From the NCBI GenBank assembly GCA_005878325.1, contig VBMR01000011.1:1-5986 (forward strand): a stretch of DNA of 5,986 bases, in the 5' to 3' direction. The notes beneath the pieces were generated by a model. The model was not told the DNA's origin. It ran no database searches and was given only the letters and a program-made list of their open reading frames with translations. A program made the translations under genes and the position numbers. Positions 1 to 5,776 of the stretch are shown piece by piece; positions within the stretch are counted from its first letter, which is position 1; each line of letters opens with the position of its first letter. The DNA is from Methanobacteriota archaeon (GTDB lineage Archaea > Thermoplasmatota > Thermoplasmata > RBG-16-68-12).

Positions 1-1
1 C

Positions 2-1972
2 TGGGCCTACGTCGCCGTCATCCTGATGGTGTGGTTCGCGGTCGAACTGTTCCTCGACCGCTTCCGCAACGAGGACACGATGGGCACCTGGGCCCTGTTC
101 GTGATCGCCCTCGGGACCCCGCTCGTCATCGCGCTCCAATGGTACGTTGTCCGGGGACAGGTTCGCGTGTGGTACGACGTCCCCGTCTACCTCTTCCTCG
201 CGTCGTTCGTCTTCGGCCTCGCCTTCACCGTCACCCGGGATTATCCCTGGACGCTCGTGATCCCGAGCACGCTCGTCGCGGCCGCGGTGGGGCTCGGCGT
301 CGGCGTCCTCGTGAACCCGACCCTGGCGAGCGCCTTCCTCTCCGGCGCGGGGTACTTTGTCCAGACGAAGGTCGTCACGACGATCGCAGAGGACCAATTG
401 CCGGGAATGTCCCAGATCATCCTGTCCTTCGGCTTCTTCACGTTCGGCATGGGGCTCGCGGCGATCGCCTACCTGGTGTGGCAGCTCCCGCGGCGTCGCG
501 ATCTCGCATACAACCTGATCGTCGTCTGGGTCTTCGCGGCGATCTTCATGGCGATCACCGCCGCGCGGTTCATCTTCAACGCATCGCCCGCGTTCGCGCT
601 CGTCTCCGGGTTCGCGGTGGACCAGATCCTCGTCCGCGCGGACTTCGTCACGATGCGCCGCACGTACCGGTCCCTCGCGACCGGCAGCTGGCGGAACGCG
701 CTCCGGAAGTCCGTCAAGTTCCGTCACATCCTCGCCGTCCTGGGACTCGTCTTCCTCGTCCTCCTGCCGAACGTCTGGTGGGCCGTCGACGCCTCGATCC
801 CGTTCGACCTGAAGGCCCAGTACGATCGGCAGATCGGCAATGTCCTCCCGAGCTTCCTCCGGGCACCGGGCTACAACCCCTCCGGATCGAGCCCGTTCTA
901 TCTGGGCGCGTTCGGGTACAACGTCCCGAAGGCCTCGGAGTACTATCCGGCCGCCTGGGAGTGGTTCGCGAAACAGGACGCGGACCAGCCGCGGGAGCTC
1001 CGGCCCGCCTTCCTCTCCTGGTGGGACTATGGCTTCGAGGCCGTCGACCGCGGGGCCCATCCGACCGTCGCGGACAATTTCCAGGACGGGTTCGCGCTCG
1101 CGGGCCAATTCATCACGGCCCAGAACGAGACGGAAGGGATCGCGCTCCTCGCCATCCGGATCCTGGAGGGAGACTTCCGGACGCATCGGCCGACGTTCAG
1201 TCCAGGAGTCCTCGCCGCCCTGGAGGGAGCCGGGCTGACCGCGGACATCTTCCGGAACGCGTTCCTGCGGCCTCAGGACTACGTGGCCATCGTCCTCGCC
1301 GATCCGGTCCGGTTCGGCCCATGGGCGCCAGACATGATCGCGCAGAACGCGGCGTACGTCTTCCTGACCCACTGGATCACCGAGCATCTCAACAAGGAAG
1401 GCGCGGTGGCCTTCTACCACGCGGTCCGCGCCGCGACCCACTGGGACATCGGATACTTCGCCGTCGACTCCCGGCTGTTCCCGATCAGTGTGCAGAACAC
1501 GGGGATCTTCTACGCGCCGGTCAAGCTCTCGGACCACCGCGTCCTCCAGATCCGGGACGGCCGGGTCCTGCCCCTCGATTTCTTCCAGGTCCTCGTGACG
1601 ACGAACGTGCACCCGCAGCCCACTCCCGTTCAGCAGATCGGGCCCGGTGAGCAGGTCCAGAGCCAGACGATCCAGTACCAGCCGGCCTTTTACAACTCAA
1701 TGTTCTACCGTTCCTATGTCGGGTATTCGCCGACCGACCTCGGCTCCGCGAACGTCACCGAGATCCCCGGAATCGGCCAGTCCCTCCAGTCGACGCCGCC
1801 CATGCCGGCGTGGAACCTCACCCATTTCCGTGTCGTCTACCGGACCGCGTATTACAATCCGTTCCCCAACCCGGCGAACCACACGGACGCCTGGCGGGCC
1901 ATGAACTACGATGACGCGACGCGGCTCCAGGCGAACATCACCGCCGGGACGATCAAGGGCACCGTGGACCTC
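2..1972 (+). other. STT3/AglB catalytic region within the fusion (membrane domain plus WWDYG globular domain)
   Basis: Domain-level entry. Membrane domain roughly 2-781; external globular domain roughly 782-1972. The globular part contains WWDYG (1019-1033), the motif that contacts the +2 Ser/Thr of the acceptor sequon. About 75 residues later comes D-x-x-R-x-x-x-L (1244-1267), at the place where archaeal and eukaryotic enzymes carry the DK motif DxxKxxx(M/I). The region closes with a small beta-rich part: FYNSMFYRSYVGYS (about 1688-1729), NLTHFRVVYRT (about 1814-1846), then a final strand GTIKGTVDL (1946-1972), as in ordinary archaeal AglB where the protein would end soon after. Everything downstream is therefore an addition to the family core. 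Boundaries are by eye. Confidence 0.85.
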
Positions 1973-3802
1973 AGCCCCACGACGAGTGTCGTGAACGGCG
2001 TCGTCTTCCTGCGCTACTACGACGGCGCCTTGGTGAACGGGACCCTGCGGGCGGGTTCCTCGCCCCTGCCGGGGGTGCGGATCACCGTGACGGACGAACT
2101 CGGCACGCCACACCACGTGACGACGACGGACGCGTCCGGCCACTACAGTGCCCTCGTGCCCTTCGGGGACATCACGATCACCGCCTCCGTCGGCCCGACG
2201 ACGAGGACGACGCTGATCAACTCTCGGGTCCTCGCGACGACGAAGCTCCATGTAACGGTCGACCAGGCGATGCGGGCCCCCGTCGACCGAGACGCGGACG
2301 GCCTCCCGGACTGGATCATCACCCGGGACCTGGAATCGGAGGCGAGGCAGGTCCAGGGGACCGCGTACTACGACCTGAACCGGAACAACGTGTTCGACGC
2401 CGGAGACCAGCGGGCCGGAGCCCCGACGATCACGCTGTCCGACCGCGAGTTCGCGTACGAGCGGACGGAGAGGGCGGCGCCGGACGGGACGCTCCTCATC
2501 GGGGACCTCCCGCCGGGGACCTATGCCGTGCGGATCGCCCTGAATGGCCGGACCCTCGCCGGAACGGACCTCGGCCCGAATCCCGTGTCCGGACCGGACC
2601 AGGACGTCAGCGTCCCTTACTCCATCGTCCATGGCTTCTCGAATTCCGAGGCCGGAGACGCGATCCCCGGGGCCTCTATCGAATTCAAGGACGAGACGAA
2701 CGGGACCGTCATCCCGACCCTCTCCCAAGGGAACGGATCGTACCGCGTCGGGCCCCTCCTGGCGGGCAACTACACGATCTCCGCGACCTCCGCTGAGAGG
2801 ACCTCGGCCCCCACCCGCATCCAGGTGTCGGGCGCGGACCAGGCCCTGAACCTCACCCTGGCTCCCTCCGGGACCGTCGCGGGGACCACGTTCTTCTTCG
2901 GGACGCCGCGACCCTTCGCCACCCTCCAGTTCCAGTCCGCAGCGGACCCGCGAACGGTCCGGACGATCACGTCGGATGTGGACGCGCGATTCTCGGTCGG
3001 CCTCCCCGCAGGTGAGTGGTTCGTGAACGGACGCTTCTACGATGCCACCCGCCTGTACGCCTTCCTCGGCCACGTGACGGTCGTCGCGGGAGGCACCACG
3101 CCGCTGTCCGCCGTGTTCGGCGATGGCGTGTGGGTGAACGGGACGGTGAGGGACCCCAGTGGCGCCTCGAGTCCGCAGGCCGACATCGCCTTCGCCAACC
3201 CCGCCGGCGAGGTGTGGCTCCGCACGGACTCTCAGGGCGGATACCTCGCGTTCCTCCCGGGAGGCTTCTACGACGTCGAAGCGTTCACCCGGGCCGGCGC
3301 GTACTTCGCTCCCGTGAGCCTCGTGACGAGCGGACGGCGGGACGTCACCCTGGTCGGCAGCTCGAACACGGTCGGATGGAAGGCATACCGCGACACGAAC
3401 GGGAATGGAGCCGCGGATCCGGGGAGGAGATCCCGGGCGCCCACATCGATCTGCGGGATGATCTTGGAGCCCATGTGTTCCTCACGACCCCGGCCACGGG
3501 CAACCTCACGATCCCGCTCTTCGCCAACCGGACCTACGCGGGGAGCGCGTCCGCCGCGGGATACGAGACCCGCGCCATCGCGTCGTCGTCTCCCGCGACC
3601 CTGCAATCGATCACGCCCGTCGCGCTCACGCCGTTCTTCGTGTCGGTCCAGGGGACCATCCTCCTGGGGGGCGGCGCGCTCGTCAACCGGGCCGTCCGAA
3701 TCTCCGCCACCGCGTTGGGAGGGGGCGCCGTGGCTGCGTCCACGAACTCGGATTCGAACGGCGGGTATTCGCTGCGCCTCGTCCCCGGCACCTATGGGCT
3801 GA
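2..3802 (+). CDS. aglB: AglB/STT3 oligosaccharyltransferase, 5'-partial, N-terminal portion of a frameshifted giant fusion protein
   Basis: Transfers a lipid-linked (dolichol-type) glycan to Asn of N-X-S/T sequons on the outer face of the membrane (GT66). The frame is open from base 2, so the true start is upstream; the first ATG at 26 lies inside a membrane helix. Hydrophobic helices lie near 2-55, 86-151, 179-235, 248-316, 410-481, 509-565, 572-634 and 728-781, fitting TM6/7 to TM13 of STT3. The EL5 motif TIAE is at 380-391, the conserved Arg expected near the sequon +2 pocket at 566-568, and WWDYG at 1019-1033, followed by a typical GAHPTVADN stretch. The segment around VDSRLFPISVQNTGIFYAP (about 1464-1520) is typical of archaeal STT3 C-terminal domains. 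The upstream Asp motifs that bind metal are not in view. After about 1972 beta-sandwich modules begin. Meaningful homology ends at 3424; 3425-3802 is an out-of-frame Arg/Cys-rich tail caused by a one-base shift. STT3 identity is near certain; the symbol is by family. Confidence 0.9.
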   Translation, partial: WAYVAVILMVWFAVELFLDRFRNEDTMGTWALFVIALGTPLVIALQWYVVRGQVRVWYDVPVYLFLASFVFGLAFTVTRDYPWTLVIPSTLVAAAVGLGVGVLVNPTLASAFLSGAGYFVQTKVVTTIAEDQLPGMSQIILSFGFFTFGMGLAAIAYLVWQLPRRRDLAYNLIVVWVFAAIFMAITAARFIFNASPAFALVSGFAVDQILVRADFVTMRRTYRSLATGSWRNALRKSVKFRHILAVLGLVFLVLLPNVWWAVDASIPFDLKAQYDRQIGNVLPSFLRAPGYNPSGSSPFYLGAFGYNVPKASEYYPAAWEWFAKQDADQPRELRPAFLSWWDYGFEAVDRGAHPTVADNFQDGFALAGQFITAQNETEGIALLAIRILEGDFRTHRPTFSPGVLAALEGAGLTADIFRNAFLRPQDYVAIVLADPVRFGPWAPDMIAQNAAYVFLTHWITEHLNKEGAVAFYHAVRAATHWDIGYFAVDSRLFPISVQNTGIFYAPVKLSDHRVLQIRDGRVLPLDFFQVLVTTNVHPQPTPVQQIGPGEQVQSQTIQYQPAFYNSMFYRSYVGYSPTDLGSANVTEIPGIGQSLQSTPPMPAWNLTHFRVVYRTAYYNPFPNPANHTDAWRAMNYDDATRLQANITAGTIKGTVDLSPTTSVVNGVVFLRYYDGALVNGTLRAGSSPLPGVRITVTDELGTPHHVTTTDASGHYSALVPFGDITITASVGPTTRTTLINSRVLATTKLHVTVDQAMRAPVDRDADGLPDWIITRDLESEARQVQGTAYYDLNRNNVFDAGDQRAGAPTITLSDREFAYERTERAAPDGTLLIGDLPPGTYAVRIALNGRTLAGTDLGPNPVSGPDQDVSVPYSIVHGFSNSEAGDAIPGASIEFKDETNGTVIPTLSQGNGSYRVGPLLAGNYTISATSAERTSAPTRIQVSGADQALNLTLAPSGTVAGTTFFFGTPRPFATLQFQSAADPRTVRTITSDVDARFSVGLPAGEWFVNGRFYDATRLYAFLGHVTVVAGGTTPLSAVFGDGVWVNGTVRDPSGASSPQADIAFANPAGEVWLRTDSQGGYLAFLPGGFYDVEAFTRAGAYFAPVSLVTSGRRDVTLVGSSNTVGWKAYRDTNGNGAADPGRRSRAPTSICGMILEPMCSSRPRPRATSRSRSSPTGPTRGARPPRDTRPAPSRRRLPRPCNRSRPSRSRRSSCRSRGPSSWGAARSSTGPSESPPPRWEGAPWLRPRTRIRTAGIRCASSPAPMG

Positions 3803-4947
3803 TCGTGGACGAGAACGTGACCACGTCGCGGGATGCGCGGTACCAGAACCAGGGATCGGATCAGATCGTCCTCGCGGTCGGGCAGACCAGCCTCTCTCAC
3901 GATCTGCGGGTCGTCGTCCGGAATCGGATCCAAGGGAACGTCACGCTCGCCGGGTCCCCCGTTTCGACGACGCTCTTGTTCAGGGGCCCCGAGCCTCGGA
4001 CCGTGAACGCGACCGCGAGCGGGTACGAGACCTACCTGGTGCCCGGCACGTACATCGTGACGGCGAACCGCACGGACGCGTCGAAGGATTACGCGCTGGT
4101 GGCGACGGTGACGGTCCCGAGCGGCGGGAACGTGAGCTTCCCCTTCGTCGCCGCGACCCGCGTCTCGGGGCGCGCCTTGTTCAACGGGGCTCCGATCACC
4201 GGATCGCTGCCCCTCTCCTTCGCCCGGCAGGGCGGAGGCGTGTATGACGTGGCGACCGGATCCTCGGGGACGTATGAGACCGTCCTCCCTCCGGGCACCT
4301 ACACCGTCACCCTGGACGGCACCTCGAGTGCCTCGGAGGGCGGGATCATGCGGTTCTTCCGATACGGGTTCGGAGGAGGTCTCACGGTCCCGTCGAACCA
4401 AGCGACGCTCCAATTCGACCTCGCGACTTCCCGGAGCCTCGACAACACGACCGTCTCGGGGACCGTCACGGTGGCGGGCATCGGGACCGCGGGAACCGTG
4501 ACCTTCACGGCTCGAGACGCTAGCGCCATCACGGCCACCGCTGCGACCGATGGGAACGGCGCGTACTCGGTGCCCCTTGCGCCCGGCACGTACGACGTGT
4601 ACGCGACCCGCCCCACCGGGAACGTCGCGCTCCTCGCCCGAATCACCGTCCCCCATGCAACGGCCCTCGCCCGGAATCTCGCCCTCGGGAATGCGTTCGT
4701 CCTCTCCGGCGTGACGACGGACGCGCAGGGCATCGCCCTGTCCGCGTCCGTGACGATCCGGTCATCGGGCCAATTCGACGTCCAGTCGGACGCGAGTGGG
4801 CGGTTCAGCGCCCTCGTGCCCGCCGACGCGTACACGGTCGCCGCGACCCAGACCGCGACGGAGAAGGGGATCGCGGTGACGTACGAAGCGACGACATCCC
4901 TTTCCCTCCAGGCGGATGCGACCGTGACGTTGCGGCTCGAGAAGGTC
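2024..4947 (+). repeat. About eleven tandem carboxypeptidase-regulatory/Cna-B-like modules (protein-level repeat)
   Basis: Diverged modules of about 80-90 residues, starting near 2024, 2345, 2624, 2873, 3128, 3365, 3640, 3910, 4153, 4441 and 4690. The shared pattern is V-x-G-T/R-V at the start, a central strand of the type A-x-V/I-x-F/I, then G-x-Y-x(3-5)-L-x-PGTY-x-V-x-A. Clear examples of the last turn are LPPGTYAV (module 2), LVPGTYGL (7), LVPGTYIV (8), LPPGTYTV (9) and LAPGTYDV (10); modules 1, 3, 4, 5 and 11 have weaker forms such as LVPFGDITI or LPAGEWFV. Modules 2 and 6 have SdrD-B-like Asp/Asn loops. At DNA level only short stretches repeat, so this is an old amplification and not a recent tandem repeat. 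Family assignment (CarboxypepD_reg/Cna-B-like) is from pattern recognition; module boundaries are approximate. Confidence 0.75.
3421..3424 (+). other. Apparent one-base deletion (-1 frame shift) in a G run
   Basis: Upstream frame reads Y-R-D-T-N-G-N-G-A-A-D-P-G up to 3424; the frame one base back reads E-E-I-P-G-A-H-I-D-L from 3424 onward. Together they form a standard SdrD-B-like opening (DxNxNGxxDxGE-x-x-x-GAxI). The run here is four G; five G would give GAT CCG GGG GAG GAG and one continuous protein. Beyond the shift, the original frame yields about 125 residues rich in Arg, Ser and Pro with four Cys, although the correctly framed 1,924 residues contain none. A homopolymer miscount or assembly error is the likeliest cause; a real mutation is possible. 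Confidence 0.85.
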
Positions 4948-5775
4948 GTGACCCACACCGCGGTCCTCACCTGGGATTCGTCCGAGCGCCAGACAATCCC
5001 GGCGGGCGGCTCTGTCACCTACACGATCGTCGTGCAGAACACGGGGAACGTGGCGGAGACGCTGAGCTTCTCCGGGACTCCGACCGACTGGCAGTTCTCC
5101 TTCGCACCCTCCTCTCTCTCCCTGGATTACGGAAGCGGGTCTCCGACCGCGACCTTCCGGGTCGTGATCCAGGCGCCCGCCGGCGCGCTCGTCGACCACG
5201 GCGCGATCCAGATCGCCGCGACCTCGAGCGCGACCTCGGCTCCGATCGGGAGCGTCACGGTCCAGGTCGACATCGAGCGGGTGCGCGCCCTGTCGGCCTC
5301 CCTCGACCCCGCCGCGTCGGTGTTCGACGCCCAACGCCTGCACTACGAGATCGTCGTGAAGAACACGGGGAACGGGAAGGAGACGGTGGACGTGTCGATC
5401 GCGAATCCGAGCGACCTCGCCGCCGCGGGCTGGACCGTCCGGCTTGGGACGGTCGGGGGGCCTCTCAACGGCACGACCCTGACGAACGTGTCGATCGAGG
5501 CGAACCAGACCGCCCGCATCGCCCTCCAGGCGGAGTCGACCACGGCCGTCACCGGGGTCCAGGTCGTCTTCCAGGTGTCCGCGGAGGACGCCCCGGCGGT
5601 CTCCGCGCAGACGTCCTTCGGCCTCGACCTCCCGGCCCTCGCTCCCGGGGGAGCGACGGTCACGGGCCCGGAGATCACCCGGACCGCGCCGACGGACACG
5701 CTGCTCCTCTCGATCGTGATCGGAGCCGCGGCCGCGGTCGCCGTGGGCCTCTACCTCTCCCGGCGGAGGCGATGA
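3424..5775 (+). CDS. C-terminal ectodomain and membrane anchor of the same AglB fusion (after the frameshift)
   Basis: This frame continues the same protein: it completes the SdrD-B-like module broken at 3421-3424 and then runs without interruption to TGA at 5773-5775 (783 residues). In order it encodes the rest of module 6, modules 7-11 of the carboxypeptidase-regulatory type (3640-4947; each ends near a G-Y-x(5-8)-PGTY turn), two NEW3/CARDB-like beta-sandwiches (4951-5277 and 5281-5637), a short Pro/Thr linker, and a hydrophobic helix at 5701-5757 followed by RRRR. No start codon has a convincing ribosome binding site near the junction; GTG at 3475 is the first in-frame candidate after it. 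An automatic caller might start at GTG 3016, but residues before 3424 in this frame are a shadow of the upstream frame. Such modules are usually stalks or binding surfaces on the cell exterior. I infer it is not a separate gene. Whether it is still made depends on whether the shift is real. Confidence 0.85.
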   Translation, partial: EEIPGAHIDLRDDLGAHVFLTTPATGNLTIPLFANRTYAGSASAAGYETRAIASSSPATLQSITPVALTPFFVSVQGTILLGGGALVNRAVRISATALGGGAVAASTNSDSNGGYSLRLVPGTYGLIVDENVTTSRDARYQNQGSDQIVLAVGQTSLSHDLRVVVRNRIQGNVTLAGSPVSTTLLFRGPEPRTVNATASGYETYLVPGTYIVTANRTDASKDYALVATVTVPSGGNVSFPFVAATRVSGRALFNGAPITGSLPLSFARQGGGVYDVATGSSGTYETVLPPGTYTVTLDGTSSASEGGIMRFFRYGFGGGLTVPSNQATLQFDLATSRSLDNTTVSGTVTVAGIGTAGTVTFTARDASAITATAATDGNGAYSVPLAPGTYDVYATRPTGNVALLARITVPHATALARNLALGNAFVLSGVTTDAQGIALSASVTIRSSGQFDVQSDASGRFSALVPADAYTVAATQTATEKGIAVTYEATTSLSLQADATVTLRLEKVVTHTAVLTWDSSERQTIPAGGSVTYTIVVQNTGNVAETLSFSGTPTDWQFSFAPSSLSLDYGSGSPTATFRVVIQAPAGALVDHGAIQIAATSSATSAPIGSVTVQVDIERVRALSASLDPAASVFDAQRLHYEIVVKNTGNGKETVDVSIANPSDLAAAGWTVRLGTVGGPLNGTTLTNVSIEANQTARIALQAESTTAVTGVQVVFQVSAEDAPAVSAQTSFGLDLPALAPGGATVTGPEITRTAPTDTLLLSIVIGAAAAVAVGLYLSRRRR
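4951..5637 (+). repeat. Two NEW3/CARDB-like beta-sandwich modules in tandem
   Basis: The first copy (4951-5277) has the pattern GGSVTYTIVVQNTGNVAETL, then a W-x-F strand and PAGALVDHGAIQIAATS. The second (5281-5637) has LHYEIVVKNTGNGKETV, then GWTVRLG, a three-sequon stretch and an ending VVFQVSAEDAPAVSAQT. The I-V-V-x-N-T-G-N-x-x-E-T core is the usual signature of the NEW3 (NPCBM-associated) and CARDB-type extracellular modules found in archaeal and bacterial surface proteins. They sit between the Cna-B-like array and the membrane helix and probably act as a membrane-proximal stalk. The family choice between NEW3 and CARDB is uncertain. Confidence 0.7.
5701..5772 (+). other. C-terminal membrane helix with Arg-rich stop-transfer tail
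   Basis: The last 24 codons encode LLLSIVIGAAAAVAVGLYLS followed by RRRR and the stop. The length of the hydrophobic stretch (about 19-20 residues) and the positive charges directly after it fit a single membrane-spanning anchor with its C-terminus in the cytoplasm. It follows a Pro/Gly/Thr linker after the second NEW3-like module. It would return the ectodomain to the membrane that already holds the STT3 helices. I see no PGF-CTERM or LPXTG-type sorting signal. Confidence 0.8.
5765..5769 (+). promoter_or_regulatory. Ribosome binding site (GGAGG) for the downstream gene
   Basis: GGAGG lies 7 bases before the GTG at 5777 and overlaps the last Arg codons of the AglB reading frame. It decides the start: the only nearby ATG (5772-5774) meets a stop after two codons. 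A second stretch matching the archaeal anti-Shine-Dalgarno, GAGGTGATC (5774-5782), overlaps the GTG itself, but the GTG it would serve at 5787 opens a frame that closes after eight codons. Confidence 0.7.
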
Positions 5776-5776
5776 G

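Noticed and set aside
31..1650. Open frame on the + strand (539 codons) overlapping the STT3 part
   Set aside because: Arg/Pro-rich shadow in the wrong frame; the overlapping frame has membrane helices, TIAE and WWDYG.
1697..3073. Long open frame on the - strand (458 codons)
   Set aside because: It lies opposite the AglB fusion; its product is dominated by Arg, Gly, Val, Asp and Pro in low-complexity order, as expected from the complement of GC-rich codons with few stops.
3016..3420. Possible GTG start at 3016 for an independent C-terminal protein
   Set aside because: Between 3016 and 3420 that frame gives Arg-rich nonsense, while the other frame encodes modules 4-6; the meaningful part begins only at 3424.
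3421..3424. Phase-variable G tract controlling the C-terminal half
   Set aside because: Four or five G is too short for the slippage rates usual in contingency loci, and nothing else points to phase variation.
3268..4656. Long open frame on the - strand (462 codons)
   Set aside because: Same reason: a GC-rich shadow of the ectodomain modules, with no recognisable domain and biased Arg/Gly composition.
5726..5737. Perfect palindrome CCGCGGCCGCGG as a possible operator or terminator stem
   Set aside because: It encodes Ala-rich membrane helix residues, has no loop or T run, and is what GC-rich Ala codons produce by chance.
5772..5774. ATG overlapping the AglB stop as start of the downstream gene
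   Set aside because: The frame is ATG AGG TGA and closes at once; GTG at 5777 gives the signal-peptide frame.
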